64,000 nt of DNA from Psychromonas sp. L1A2 (GTDB taxonomy: Bacteria > Pseudomonadota > Gammaproteobacteria > Enterobacterales > Psychromonadaceae): NCBI RefSeq assembly GCF_009828855.1, contig NZ_WUAG01000002.1:1178001-1242000 (forward strand), written 5' to 3'. Of the stretch, positions 8,488 to 18,334 are shown piece by piece (position 1 is the stretch's first letter; each line of letters begins with the position of its first letter). A model generated the notes under the pieces. That model made no database searches and was not told where the DNA came from. It saw only the letters and a program-made list of their open reading frames with translations. The translations under genes were made by a program, and so were the position numbers.

Positions 8488-10578
8488 ATGAGATCGGTAG
8501 AAATCAGTAATCTATTCAATCAAAATACGACTAATGATACGTTACATCAGTTGTTCGATGCTGTGGATGCTATTTCAGTGCAAGGCTACGATGAAGAACG
8601 TCGTGTTATATATTGGAATGCTGGTAGTGAAAAGCTTTATGGCTTCAGTAAAGAAGAGGCTTTGGGCGAAAAAATAGAGAAACTGATTATCCCGACACCT
8701 ATGTCTGAGTTTGTTATTGCAGCACATAATGACTGGGTAAAAAAAGACATAGAAATTCCTGCCTCAGAAATCATTTTACGCGACAAAGATGGCCACGACG
8801 TTAATGTGTTTTCAAGCCATGTGATGTTTACCAATCAGTTTAATAAAAGACAGATGTATTGCGTTGATATCAATCTAACTGATGTTCGGAACGCTGAAGC
8901 TCAAGTTGTGTTTAAAGAACATATGCTTGAAACCATTTTTGAAGCGACTCCTGACTTATTTTTCTTGATGGAAAGGAATGGTTCAATCATCGATTACTAT
9001 GCGAGTAATCATAAAAACCTCTTCGTCTCTCCCAATGAATTTGTAGGTAAATCGATCTCCGAGACCCTACCCGCAAACGTTTCTAAAATATTTGATCGAT
9101 ATATTAAAAAAGTGACACAACATACTGGTGCATTGACGTTTGAATATGAGTTAACGCTGCCTCACGGGCTCACTTACTTTGAAGCGAGAATGAGCTACTT
9201 ACCGCAATATGAACAGATACTAACGATTGTTCGAGATATCACTGAACAACACAAATCGTCAGAGGTTATACGTAGACACGCTTACTACGATACGTTGACG
9301 CTATTACCAAACCGTTTTTTAGCACTTGATCGTTTATCACAAATGATAATCGACTCTGAGAAAAGCCATAAAAATATCGCTGTCTTTTTTCTTGATTTAG
9401 ATGACTTTAAAAAAGTAAATGACTCGCTAGGCCATGAGGTAGGCGATAAATTATTAATAGAGGCAGCGCTTAGGTTAACGAGGGCAATACGTAAAGAAGA
9501 CACAATAGGCCGTTTAGGCGGAGATGAGTTCATTGTGTTATCTCAAGGTTTAAACGATGAAAATGATCCGCGAACAATCGCTGACAACTTACTCAAGGTG
9601 TTTAGAGAACCTTTCCAAATTGATGGCAGAGAATTAATCCTCACTTTAAGTATAGGTATCGCAGTCTCACCTGAAAATGGGTATACGGTATCGGATTTAT
9701 TGCGTAATGCTGATACGGCAATGTATCAAGCGAAATCATTAGGGCGTAATGCCTATTCCTTTTTTACTAAAGAAATGAATATTGCAATGATACGTCGTTT
9801 TGAAATTGAAGAGCAGATGCACGGCGCACTAGAACGTGATGAATTTGAAGTTTATTATCAACCTCAATTAGATGTAAAAACCAATAAAGTCATTGGTGCT
9901 GAAGCGTTACTGCGTTGGCATAGTGCTGCATTAGGCAATATTACTCCCGATGAATTTATCCCAATTGCAGAACATACTGGGTTGATTGTAGTGATTGGCC
10001 AATACGTTGTTAAACAAGCGCTTAATTTCTTACACCAATGGCAAACTAGTGAAGGTGAGCAATATACTATTGCAGTTAATTTATCGCCTCGCCAGTTCCG
10101 AGACAAAAATCTGATCCCTTTTATTAAAGAATCACTTGATGAAGCCAATATTGAAGCAGGACGTTTAGAACTAGAAATTACTGAAGGCGTGTTAATGACT
10201 GGACAATCTTATATTTCAGATGCATTACTGGAATTACAGAGGTTAGGCGTCAAATTATCAATGGATGACTTTGGTACGGGCTATTCTTCTCTCAGTTATT
10301 TACGCCAATATGATTTTGATGTGTTAAAAATCGATCGAAGCTTCATTAATGGTATTACTCAAAATAAAGAAGACCGTGATTTAGTAAAAGCAAGCATTGC
10401 AATTGCACATAGCTTAGGCTTAGATGTGGTTGCAGAAGGTGTTGAGATAACAGAACAATTAACAATATTAAAAGAATTAAACTGCGATTATGTGCAAGGT
10501 TATTATTTTAGTAAGCCGATGCCTGCGGGACAGTTTATTGATTTTTCAAGCCACTATAAAGAAATCAATGAAGCATAA
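8488..10578 (+). CDS. PAS-PAS-GGDEF-EAL cyclic-di-GMP protein
   Basis: This is a soluble 696-residue protein. Two PAS-like domains (about residues 20-130 and 145-255) are followed by a GGDEF domain with the intact motif GGDEF (344-348) and an inhibitory I-site RKED (335-338) five residues before it. An EAL domain follows with EALLRW from E472, DDFGTGYSSLSYL and a late EGVE. Both catalytic signatures are intact, so it could make as well as break cyclic di-GMP; the balance is presumably set by the PAS sensors, whose ligand is unknown. No membrane segment is seen. It is monocistronic and lacks a strong Shine-Dalgarno sequence. An imperfect hairpin (about 10608-10650) follows without a T-run. Confidence 0.92.
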   Translation: MRSVEISNLFNQNTTNDTLHQLFDAVDAISVQGYDEERRVIYWNAGSEKLYGFSKEEALGEKIEKLIIPTPMSEFVIAAHNDWVKKDIEIPASEIILRDKDGHDVNVFSSHVMFTNQFNKRQMYCVDINLTDVRNAEAQVVFKEHMLETIFEATPDLFFLMERNGSIIDYYASNHKNLFVSPNEFVGKSISETLPANVSKIFDRYIKKVTQHTGALTFEYELTLPHGLTYFEARMSYLPQYEQILTIVRDITEQHKSSEVIRRHAYYDTLTLLPNRFLALDRLSQMIIDSEKSHKNIAVFFLDLDDFKKVNDSLGHEVGDKLLIEAALRLTRAIRKEDTIGRLGGDEFIVLSQGLNDENDPRTIADNLLKVFREPFQIDGRELILTLSIGIAVSPENGYTVSDLLRNADTAMYQAKSLGRNAYSFFTKEMNIAMIRRFEIEEQMHGALERDEFEVYYQPQLDVKTNKVIGAEALLRWHSAALGNITPDEFIPIAEHTGLIVVIGQYVVKQALNFLHQWQTSEGEQYTIAVNLSPRQFRDKNLIPFIKESLDEANIEAGRLELEITEGVLMTGQSYISDALLELQRLGVKLSMDDFGTGYSSLSYLRQYDFDVLKIDRSFINGITQNKEDRDLVKASIAIAHSLGLDVVAEGVEITEQLTILKELNCDYVQGYYFSKPMPAGQFIDFSSHYKEINEA

Positions 10579-10813
10579 TTTTCTGTTAATTAGCTTGAAC
10601 TAAAACTATTCGGTAGCCTACTAACAATAGTCTAAATAGGTTACCGATTGAGACTTTGTGAATAGTACTATTGCCTGCTTTGATGCTCTTTGATGTTCTG
10701 TAATGTGCTCTGAACCGTGGCATTTTTTCATTCCCTCTATCGCCTTAAATTGATCTTCCTCATGGTAAGTCCATTCATTAATATCAGCCTATTACAAACC
10801 CTTTGCATTTAAT

Positions 10814-10828
10814 TAGACGATCGGTCTA
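10814..10828. promoter_or_regulatory. Candidate AcuR operator upstream of acuR
   Basis: TAGACGATCGGTCTA has inverted arms TAGAC/GTCTA and lies 34 bases before the acuR start. An identical 15-mer lies before acuI (11571-11585). Two identical near-palindromes next to a TetR gene and its neighbour suggest the regulator's binding site and autoregulation. Confidence 0.75.
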
Positions 10829-10861
10829 TTATATCTATATAACATTATCTATGGCTGTTCT

Positions 10862-11494
10862 ATGACATCAATAACAACAAAACCACGACGTGGTCGACCA
10901 TTAAAAAGTGCGCAGGAAAATCGTGACACTAAGGCTGAATTAATCCGCAGTGGTCTTGAACAATTAACAGAAAGTGGTTTTGCTTCTTCAGGTATCGATC
11001 CTATTTTAAAAAGAGTCGGTGTGCCTAAAGGATCTTTTTATCATTACTTTTCAAGTAAAGAAGCTTTTGGTTTAGCAGTAATTGAAAGCTACGCAAGTTA
11101 CTTTGCTAATAAATTAGATACTTATCTATTAGATGAAAATTACCCGCCGTTAGATCGAATTAAACACTTTGCCGATAATGCTAAAGCAGGATTAACACGC
11201 CATCACTTTAAACGTGGCTGTTTAGTAGGGAATTTAGGGCAAGAAGTTGATTTATTGCCTGAAAGCTTTAGACAAATATTAATAGATATCTTCGACGTTT
11301 GGCAACTTCGTGTAAGCCAATGCTTTAAGTTAGCGCAAACTCAGGGTGACTTATCAACAACCGCTGATTGTGATCAATTAGCAGAGTATTTTTGGATAGG
11401 TTGGGAAGGTGCAGTAAGCCGAACGCGACTAGTGCAAAGCACCACACCATTAGATAACTATTTAGATAACTTCATTGCAGGTTTACCTCGATGA
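10862..11494 (+). CDS. acuR: TetR-family acrylate-responsive regulator (AcuR-like)
   Basis: The 210-residue protein has an N-terminal basic tail (KPRRGRPLKS) and a TetR helix-turn-helix at about residues 25-70 (SGIDPILKRVGVPKGSFYHY). The C-terminal ligand domain begins with FKRGCLVGNLGQEVDLLPES, which matches the AcuR/TetR_C group. In Rhodobacter, AcuR represses acuI and DMSP-lyase genes until acrylate (or acryloyl-CoA) is present. Here it precedes acuI by about 100 bases in the same direction, and both genes carry the same 15-bp palindrome. No DMSP lyase gene is in the window, so the acrylate may come from elsewhere in the genome or from the environment. Confidence 0.82.
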   Translation: MTSITTKPRRGRPLKSAQENRDTKAELIRSGLEQLTESGFASSGIDPILKRVGVPKGSFYHYFSSKEAFGLAVIESYASYFANKLDTYLLDENYPPLDRIKHFADNAKAGLTRHHFKRGCLVGNLGQEVDLLPESFRQILIDIFDVWQLRVSQCFKLAQTQGDLSTTADCDQLAEYFWIGWEGAVSRTRLVQSTTPLDNYLDNFIAGLPR

Positions 11495-11570
11495 AAAACA
11501 TTCATTTTTAAACTTTTAACTTTACGTCTTTAATTAAAACATTCTTAATTAAAGCTTTTTAAATCATTAA

Positions 11571-11585
11571 TAGACGATCGGTCTA
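11571..11585. promoter_or_regulatory. Candidate AcuR operator upstream of acuI
   Basis: A second exact copy of TAGACGATCGGTCTA, 12 bases before the acuI start codon and abutting the AAAAGGAAT ribosome site. A bound repressor here would block the start of the acuI message. Confidence 0.75.
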
Positions 11586-11597
11586 AAAGGAATCAAT

Positions 11598-12581
11598 ATG
11601 TTCAAAGGTATTTTAGTCGAGAAAGATGAACAAGGTTACAGAGCTGCCGTGAAAGGCATCGATGACAGTCTTTTGCCAGAAGGTGATGTCACCATCAAAG
11701 TCGCTTATAGCACGTTAAATTATAAAGATGCTCTTGCTATTACAGGTAAAGGCCCCGTGGTTCGTAGCTTTCCAATGGTACCTGGGATTGACCTAGTCGG
11801 TACCGTTGAACAAAGTGACAGCGAGCAATTTAAAGTTGGTGATAACGTTTTATTAAATGGCTTTGGCGTTGGTGAAACGCATTGTGGTGGTTTAGCAGAG
11901 AAAGCACGTTTAAAAAGCGAATGGTTAATCCCTTTACCTAAGGCATTCTCGGCCCGCCAAGCGATGTCTATTGGCACTGCAGGTTACACGGCTATGTTAT
12001 GTGTTATTGCACTAGAAAAAAATGGTATCACAGCAGATAAAGGCGACATTTTAGTCACTGGCGCCAATGGCGGCGTGGGTAGTTTTGCTATTACCATATT
12101 AGCTAAATTAGGTTACAACGTTATCGCATCAACAGGTCGCCTTGAAGAATCGGAATACCTTAAAAAGTTAGGTGCAGCAGAGGTTATTGACCGATCAACA
12201 TTAACAGAGCCAGGACGTCCGTTAGCAAAAGAACGTTGGGCAGCAGCCATTGATTCTGCTGGTAGCCATACACTGGCTAATGTGTGTGCAAGCTTAAAAT
12301 ACGGTGGCGTGGTTGCCGCTTGTGGTTTGGCTCAAGGCATGGATTTACCAACAACAGTGATGCCATTCATTTTACGTGGTGTGACGTTAGCGGGGATTGA
12401 TAGTGTTATGCGCCCTACTGCCGATAGAATTGAAGCATGGGAACGCCTTGCAACTATTTTAGAACCCGCCGTTATTGATGATATCGCTAAAGAAATCACC
12501 TTAGATGAAGCGATTGAAACCGCAGAAAAACTGATATCAGGTAAAGTACGTGGTCGTGTTGTGGTTAATATTGCAGGATAG
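11598..12581 (+). CDS. acuI: Acryloyl-CoA reductase (YhdH/AcuI family)
   Basis: This 327-residue cytoplasmic MDR-superfamily oxidoreductase has a GroES-like N-terminus (YSTLNYKDALAITGKGPVVR, FPMVPGIDLVGTV) and a Rossmann NADPH site (VTGANGGVGSFAI). Zinc ligands of classical alcohol dehydrogenases are absent, as expected for the family. AcuI reduces the toxic acryloyl-CoA to propionyl-CoA with NADPH. The same family includes E. coli YhdH, so function rests partly on the acuR neighbour and the shared operator. Start ATG follows AAAGGAATCAAT. Confidence 0.85.
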   Translation: MFKGILVEKDEQGYRAAVKGIDDSLLPEGDVTIKVAYSTLNYKDALAITGKGPVVRSFPMVPGIDLVGTVEQSDSEQFKVGDNVLLNGFGVGETHCGGLAEKARLKSEWLIPLPKAFSARQAMSIGTAGYTAMLCVIALEKNGITADKGDILVTGANGGVGSFAITILAKLGYNVIASTGRLEESEYLKKLGAAEVIDRSTLTEPGRPLAKERWAAAIDSAGSHTLANVCASLKYGGVVAACGLAQGMDLPTTVMPFILRGVTLAGIDSVMRPTADRIEAWERLATILEPAVIDDIAKEITLDEAIETAEKLISGKVRGRVVVNIAG

Positions 12582-12618
12582 GCTATTGCTGGCGAATTAT
12601 TGCTGAGTGATTATTGCT

Positions 12619-12845
12619 TATACCGATTACATTAAATATGTTATCTAAATTTTGCGCTGGAAAAACAGTTCAATTCAAGGCGTAAATTGAGCCTTTCGAA
12701 GATTAACTTCGTTAATCGTCTATCGGAGAATTAACCAAAAGATGTTAATTCTTTAATGGCTGTTCCCTTTACGAAATTTATAACGAGGAAGTGGGCTGTT
12801 TTAACAAGTAAAATAGATAAGCTATTTATTGTGATTGTTATTAAT
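12619..12845. repeat. MITE-like element
   Basis: The left end (ACCGATTACATTAAATATG) and the right end (read inverted, TAACAATCACAATAAATAGC) are imperfect terminal inverted repeats bounded by TA. The inner right segment GGGCTGTTTTAACAAGTAAA, followed by ATAGATAAGCTATTTATTGT, recurs inverted at 33740-33790. No open frame is present. The rest of the gap 12582-13193 contains one long hairpin (arms TTAATGTGCTTATAG and CTATCAGCACATTAA, about 12898-12948) and T-rich sequence, otherwise nothing identifiable. Confidence 0.65.
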
Positions 12846-13241
12846 ACGGACTTTCGCAATCATTAATCGCACAGCCCCTGAAACGCAAGGTTAACGTTAA
12901 TGTGCTTATAGCTATGATATTCATATCAGACACTATCAGCACATTAAATAAGTTAAGCGGGCCCGTTAATAAATTGAAAGGCTAACACTTTAGTCTTTTA
13001 ATTTTACTTCTTTTTACAGACTTATTTTATTGCCTTCTCTCTTATTTTCTTCTTTGTACTGCCTGCCTTTTTATTTGTATCTTCTGTTATTCAGTTTTTA
13101 AATGTTTTTTAACTATTTACCTATTAAGCATTTGTCTATTAAGAAAGGCCCTCCTTATATACAAAAAAACATATATACATTTATTCATATATAGTGTTAA
13201 TATTTTTAATATACTCTCTTTTGATGGACATAAACTTAACC

Positions 13242-14072
13242 ATGAAAAATAAGCATAAATTGCGTGTTATTTTTATCAGTGCCAATAATTCAATGCATTC
13301 TCAAGTGGCAGCCGCATTATTGCGATTAAAAAACATTGATAATATTGATGTTTTTAATGCCGATATTGGTATTTCTACCATTCCTTCTTCTGAGTTCGAT
13401 TGCAAAGAAATTGAAAGTAATACGTTACAGGTAATGAAAAGCTTCGGACTTGAGAGTACAAAATTCAACTCGCCATCAATAACGAAATATTCTGAACAAC
13501 ATTTTGACTATGTGATCCTACTTAATAAAGCAATAACTGCATCTGATATTGGCAATCTGAGTGCGTCGCAACAATTAGTTTGGCATATCTCGAATTATCA
13601 ATCTAAAACAGAATTATCTTCTTTTATAACGCTATTTGAGCAACTTAATTCACGTATCAACATGTTATTAAAATGCAATGAAAAGTCAGCTGCAATATTA
13701 GCAAAGGGTGAAGAAATTGAGCAGGTTGATCCGATCTCTTTTTATAAATGCTTAACCGACGAGATTCGTTTAAAAACCATCATATTAACGCATTATTATG
13801 GTGAACTTTGTGTGTGTGATTTGATGTATGCATTACAGGAAGAAAGTCAGCCTAAAGTATCTCGCAATCTCGCAGTATTAAAAAAATCAAAAATCCTAAG
13901 CACTCGTAAACAAGGGCAATGGGTATTTTATCGAGTGAACGAACAACTGCCTTTATGGATTAAATCGGTTATAGCTAAAACGGCAGAAAACAATATGACG
14001 CAAGTAATAAAATCATTACAGCGATTAGAAGAAATGAAGCAGGAACCTAATAAAAACAACGCTTGTCAGTAA
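13242..14072 (+). CDS. ArsR-type regulator fused to an inactive ArsC/LMW-phosphatase domain
   Basis: Residues about 5-140 follow the low-molecular-weight phosphatase/thioredoxin-coupled ArsC fold, but the P-loop reads SANNSMHSQVAAALLR where the family has C-x4-5-R-S. The catalytic Cys is Ser and the Arg is His, so it should be inactive. Residues about 180-260 are an ArsR helix-turn-helix with ELCVCDLMYAL, the As(III)/Sb(III)-binding Cys motif of ArsR. It lies about 110 bases upstream of ACR3 and probably represses it until arsenite binds. In-frame alternative starts are GTG 13194 and ATG 13224; none has a clear ribosome site. AT-rich palindromic sequence just upstream (about 13157-13192) may be its operator. 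Confidence 0.83.
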   Translation: MKNKHKLRVIFISANNSMHSQVAAALLRLKNIDNIDVFNADIGISTIPSSEFDCKEIESNTLQVMKSFGLESTKFNSPSITKYSEQHFDYVILLNKAITASDIGNLSASQQLVWHISNYQSKTELSSFITLFEQLNSRINMLLKCNEKSAAILAKGEEIEQVDPISFYKCLTDEIRLKTIILTHYYGELCVCDLMYALQEESQPKVSRNLAVLKKSKILSTRKQGQWVFYRVNEQLPLWIKSVIAKTAENNMTQVIKSLQRLEEMKQEPNKNNACQ

Positions 14073-14182
14073 TTTTTATTAATAATGTTTATTAATAGCT
14101 TTTGCTAATGACTTTTAAAAAGGGCTTTTATTAATAAGTACAACGTTAATAAAATTTAAGTTAATTAATAAGGAGAATTCTA

Positions 14183-15232
14183 ATGGGTATTTTTGAACGT
14201 TACCTTTCTGTTTGGGTTGCAATCAGTATTATAACTGGAGTGATCTTAGGTTTATGGCAGCCTGAGGTGTTCCAACAAATAGCCAACCTTGAGATAGCCC
14301 ATGTCAACGTGGTTATTGCAGTCTTTATCTGGGTAATGATCTACCCAATGATGGTACAAATTGATTTTACTTCAATCAAAGATGTAGGTAAAAATCCTAA
14401 AGGACTTGTGTTAACCATCATCATTAATTGGCTTATCAAACCATTTACCATGGCCCTTATTGGTTGGTTATTTTTCCGGATCTTTTTTGTCGATTTAGTC
14501 GATCCTGCTTCAGCACAGGAATATATTGCAGGGATGATTTTATTAGGGGTAGCACCCTGTACTGCAATGGTGTTTGTCTGGTCACAATTAACTAAAGGCG
14601 ATCCTAATTACACTTTGGTTCAAGTGTCTGTTAATGATTTAATTATGATTTTTGCATTTGCTCCTATTTCTGCATTTTTATTAGGTGTCAGTGATATTCA
14701 AGTACCTTGGGAAACTTTATTATATTCAGTACTTCTCTATGTTCTACTACCTTTGGTTGCAGGAGTAATAACACGAAAAATACTCAATAATAAAAGCGGT
14801 CAGTCGTTATCGACTTTACTGGCGAAGTTGAAACCTTGGTCAATGATTGGTTTATTAGCGACAGTCACCTTATTATTTGGCTTTCAAGCGAACACTATTA
14901 TTGCTGAACCGTTAACTATTTTCTTAATTGCTATTCCACTCACATTGCAAACCTTCGGTATTTTTATTATTACCTACGCTATCGCTAAGTGGATGAAACT
15001 ACCACATAACATTGCAGGTCCAGCTAGTTTAATTGGTACATCAAATTTCTTTGAGTTGGCTGTTGCTGTCGCTATTTCATTGTTTGGGTTGCATTCAGGT
15101 GCCGCCTTAGCAACCGTTGTCGGAGTATTGGTTGAAGTACCTATTATGCTTGCCTTAGTTGCGATTATTAATCGCACTCCACATTGGTTTAACCAACCAT
15201 CGAACACCAACCAACTAAAATCAACTCAATAA
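14183..15232 (+). CDS. ACR3-family arsenite efflux transporter
   Basis: The 349-residue inner-membrane protein has about ten transmembrane segments. It carries the ACR3 hallmark [13 protein letters not shown] with the essential Cys (C126) in helix 4, and a conserved glutamate in a late helix ([12 protein letters not shown]). Both residues are required for As(III) transport in studied homologues. It exports arsenite driven by the proton gradient. A strong AAGGAG precedes the start, and it follows the ArsR-fusion gene, giving a compact ars locus. No arsenate reductase with an intact active site is present in the window. Confidence 0.92.
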   Translation: MGIFERYLSVWVAISIITGVILGLWQPEVFQQIANLEIAHVNVVIAVFIWVMIYPMMVQIDFTSIKDVGKNPKGLVLTIIINWLIKPFTMALIGWLFFRIFFVDLVDPASAQEYIAGMILLGVAPCTAMVFVWSQLTKGDPNYTLVQVSVNDLIMIFAFAPISAFLLGVSDIQVPWETLLYSVLLYVLLPLVAGVITRKILNNKSGQSLSTLLAKLKPWSMIGLLATVTLLFGFQANTIIAEPLTIFLIAIPLTLQTFGIFIITYAIAKWMKLPHNIAGPASLIGTSNFFELAVAVAISLFGLHSGAALATVVGVLVEVPIMLALVAIINRTPHWFNQPSNTNQLKSTQ

Positions 15233-15296
15233 AAAAATGAAGCAGCTTTACTCATTAGCATAAACTACTTCATAAGAAAACCTGTCTTGCACACAT

Positions 15297-15333
15297 AAAA
15301 AACGCCACTTAATAAACATTAAATGGCGTTTTA
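15297..15333. terminator. Bidirectional terminator between ACR3 and ald
   Basis: AAAACGCCACTTAAT pairs with ATTAAATGGCGTTTT around a short loop, with an A-run before and a T-run after. It therefore serves both the rightward ars and the leftward ald transcripts. Confidence 0.85.
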
Positions 15334-15353
15334 TTAAAAAGAAAATATTAAAT

Positions 15354-16487
15354 TTAGGCTGCGACGTAAGGCGTTGCTAATGCTTCATCAGGACATACAA
15401 AAGGGATGTTCAAGCTTTCAGATACACTAGTATTTGTTACTTTACCGTGGATGACGTTTAAACCGTTTTTCAAGTGTGCATCTGCTAATAATGCTTTTTT
15501 GTAACCTAAGTTCGCTAGTCGTAAAATGTAAGGCAACGTTGCGTTATTAAGTGCAAATGCAGAGGTTCTTGCTACGGCACCAGGCATGTTGGCAACACAA
15601 TAATGTACAACATCATCAACAATGTAAGTCGGCTCGCTATGTGTAGTCGCTTTAGACGTTTCAAAACAACCACCCTGGTCAATCGCCACATCAACCACCG
15701 CAGAACCAGGACGCATTTTTTTAATCATCTCAGCGCTAACCAACTTAGGTGCAGCAGCACCAGGAATAAGCACGCCACCAATCACTAAGTCAGCATCTAA
15801 CACTAGTGATTCAAGGTTATATTTATTTGAGTAAGCCGTTTTAATACTTGAACCAAACTGTGTGTTTACTTTGCGTAATGTATCGATATTGTTATCAACA
15901 ATCGTTGTATCAGCCCCCAGACCGATAGCCATTTGCGCCGCATTACAACCAACTACACCACCACCAATGATAACCACTTTTGCAGGAGCAACGCCTGCTA
16001 CACCACCTAACAATAAGCCAACACCACCGTTAGATTTTTCTAAACATGCAGCACCCGCTTGGATAGACATACGACCAGCCACTTCAGACATCGGTGCTAA
16101 TAATGGTAACCCACCATTGGCATTGGTTACTGTTTCGTAAGCAATACAAACCGCTTTACTCTTAATTAGGTCTTCTGTTTGTGCCATATCGGGTGCTAAA
16201 TGAAGGTAGGTAAATAATAGTTGGTCTGGACGAAGTAAGGCGCGTTCTACAGCAAGCGGCTCTTTTACTTTTACAATCATTTCAGCGATTGAAAATATCT
16301 CTTCCGCTGTTTTTAAAATACTAGCACCCGCCTCAATGTACTCTTGATCATTACAAGCGATACCTTCACCAGCTGATTGTTCGATATATACAGTATGGCC
16401 TGCTGAAGTTAATTCTTTAACGCTTGCTGGGGTCATCCCTACACGATACTCATGAACTTTGATCTCTTTCGGTACACCAATAATCAT
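15354..16487 (-). CDS. ald: Alanine dehydrogenase
   Basis: The 377-residue protein matches the full length of the family. It starts MIIGVPKEIKVHEYRVGMTP, has the substrate-binding Lys region (MIVKVKEPL) and His in YLHLAPD, and the NAD-binding loop VIIGGGVVGCNAAQMAIGLGA. It interconverts L-alanine and pyruvate plus ammonia using NAD. A good AAGGAG site precedes the start. The gene is divergent from an Lrp-type regulator. Next to a taurine-pyruvate aminotransferase, its likely job is to turn the alanine formed back into pyruvate and release ammonia. Confidence 0.95.
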   Translation of the reverse strand: MIIGVPKEIKVHEYRVGMTPASVKELTSAGHTVYIEQSAGEGIACNDQEYIEAGASILKTAEEIFSIAEMIVKVKEPLAVERALLRPDQLLFTYLHLAPDMAQTEDLIKSKAVCIAYETVTNANGGLPLLAPMSEVAGRMSIQAGAACLEKSNGGVGLLLGGVAGVAPAKVVIIGGGVVGCNAAQMAIGLGADTTIVDNNIDTLRKVNTQFGSSIKTAYSNKYNLESLVLDADLVIGGVLIPGAAAPKLVSAEMIKKMRPGSAVVDVAIDQGGCFETSKATTHSEPTYIVDDVVHYCVANMPGAVARTSAFALNNATLPYILRLANLGYKKALLADAHLKNGLNVIHGKVTNTSVSESLNIPFVCPDEALATPYVAA

Positions 16488-16785
16488 ATACTGCTCCTTG
16501 TAATATTTGGGTAATGTTTGGGTAATATTCGAGTTATAGTTGATTTAAGCTTGTTAAAATTCTCTAATTTATTAATATGAAAAAGTTGATTGCAAAGCAT
16601 TACTGTGCAAACAATAAAAGCGCTCACTTATCGACCACTTATTGTTCAATAAATAGCTTTCGGAAACAGTATATGCATTAATAAATAGTTTTATTTACTC
16701 TATTTATTTATTAATTTTAAAATTTATAGATTATAATACTAACTTTTAGTCTTATAGCAGTTAATTACTCTGGCATAGAGTTTGG

Positions 16786-17259
16786 ATGCAGTCGATGTCA
16801 CTAGATAGAATTGATCGTAATATATTACGAGAGTTGCAAAAGAATGGCAGGATTTCTAATGTTGAGCTTTCTCATAAAGTAGGACTTAGCCCTACGCCTT
16901 GTTTAGAAAGAGTTAAACGCTTAGAAAAACAAAAAATAATTAAATCATATACCGCCTTACTTGATCCTCAATACTTAGATGCGTCGTTATTAGTTTATAT
17001 TGAGCTCACACTTAAACGCTCTAGTGCTGATGTATTTGAACGTTTTAATGAAGCGGCAAAAAAGTTAGATTCGATATTAGAATGTCACCTTGTCTCGGGC
17101 GATTTTGACTATTTATTAAAGACACGTGTAGCGGATATGTCGGCATACCGTAAGGTACTTAGCGAAACGTTTCTTTCTCTACCAGATATAAAAAGCTCTA
17201 AAACCTACGTGGTAATGGAAGAAGTGAAGTACTTAACCTCGATAAACATCCCAAACTAA
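16786..17259 (+). CDS. Lrp/AsnC-family regulator, probably of ald
   Basis: The 157-residue protein has an N-terminal winged HTH (LDRIDRNILRELQKNGRISN, GLSPTPCLERVKRLE) and a C-terminal RAM domain (ELTLKRSSADVFERFNEAAK, GDFDYLLKTRV), the standard Lrp layout. Divergent transcription from ald across about 300 bases suggests that it controls ald in response to alanine or another amino acid, as Lrp-type activators of alanine dehydrogenase do elsewhere. A perfect 12-bp AT-rich hairpin (17295-17325) follows but lacks a T-run. Confidence 0.88.
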   Translation: MQSMSLDRIDRNILRELQKNGRISNVELSHKVGLSPTPCLERVKRLEKQKIIKSYTALLDPQYLDASLLVYIELTLKRSSADVFERFNEAAKKLDSILECHLVSGDFDYLLKTRVADMSAYRKVLSETFLSLPDIKSSKTYVVMEEVKYLTSINIPN

Positions 17260-17430
17260 TCGCTAACGTTACACTCCAATAATTAGGTTGATTAGGTTGA
17301 TATATCTATACTCGATATATCAACCCTATCCAATATTAACCTTGTTTCACATTGTCAGTTTAGCCAGTGTGCTCTACTTTGAGTCTAACTACACTTTACT
17401 GTTTAGCTGCACCTACTATTTAGGTGCATC

Positions 17431-18198
17431 CTACTGCTTAACGATTTTAAAACTATCCCACGCTTGAGATGTTGGCATGACTTCTAAACTATTAATGTTG
17501 ATATGTGCAGGTTGCTCAGCAATCCAAAAGATAATATTAGCGATATCTTCAGGTTGTATTGCATTAGTACCTTCGTAAATAGAGTCGTATTTATCTTGAT
17601 CGCCATTAAATCTCACCAAACTAAATTCACTCTCAGATAAACCAGGCTCTAAACTTGTTACACGAATACCTGTACCCGCAAAATCACTACGTAAGTTTCT
17701 AGAAAACTGTGCAACAAACGCTTTACTTGCGCCATAAACATGGCTGCCTGGATAAGGCCAGTTACCCGCAATACTCGCAAGGTTGATAATCGTTGAAGAC
17801 TGTTGTGCTTTCAATACAGGTAATAAACTATGTGTGACATTAACTAAGCCGGTAACATTAGTGTCGATCATCGTATGCCAGTCTGATAACTTCGCTTTAT
17901 CTGCTGACTCTGCACCTAGTGCAAGCCCTGCATTGTTAACTAAAATAGCAACCTGCTTAAAGCGTTCAGGTAGGTTATTAGCAAACTCAACAACTGCTTC
18001 ACTATCCCTTACATCTAACACAGAATAATGAACGTCAGTGAGTGGTGATAATTCGCTACTTAAGGCTTGTAAACGCTCTTCTCTTCGTCCTGTTAAAATC
18101 AGTGGATAACCATTCTCAGCAAACTTTTTCGCCGTTGCCAAACCAAATCCAGATGTCGCGCCAGTAATTAAAACTACAGGGTGTTGATGAGCTGTCAT
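17431..18198 (-). CDS. Short-chain dehydrogenase, YdfG-like
   Basis: A classical SDR of 255 residues from the start chosen at 18198, where AAGGAA lies nine bases upstream. The frame extends further to 18276 but has no ribosome site there. It has the NADP-binding TGATSGFGLATAKKF, NNAGLALG, the catalytic Ser region INLASIAGNW and the YGASKAFV Tyr/Lys pair. It most resembles E. coli YdfG, which oxidises 3-hydroxy acids and serine with NADP. Whether it belongs to the taurine genes on either side (for instance as a sulfoacetaldehyde reductase, also an SDR activity) is open. Confidence 0.83.
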   Translation of the reverse strand: MTAHQHPVVLITGATSGFGLATAKKFAENGYPLILTGRREERLQALSSELSPLTDVHYSVLDVRDSEAVVEFANNLPERFKQVAILVNNAGLALGAESADKAKLSDWHTMIDTNVTGLVNVTHSLLPVLKAQQSSTIINLASIAGNWPYPGSHVYGASKAFVAQFSRNLRSDFAGTGIRVTSLEPGLSESEFSLVRFNGDQDKYDSIYEGTNAIQPEDIANIIFWIAEQPAHININSLEVMPTSQAWDSFKIVKQ

Positions 18199-18334
18199 AA
18201 AATATTCCTTTGAAAGTAATATGGTAAGTTTTACTAATATGCCATTTATTGTGCGAATTGAGGAGTAGTGAAACAATAATATTCAATTAATCACCTCTCT
18301 CAATCTGAAAGAGGCTTAACAATACTGTTAATTA

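Noticed and set aside
17295-17325. Rho-independent terminator after the Lrp-type gene
   Set aside because: The 12-bp stem is perfect but AT-rich and has no T-run, so I list it only as a hairpin in the gene entry.
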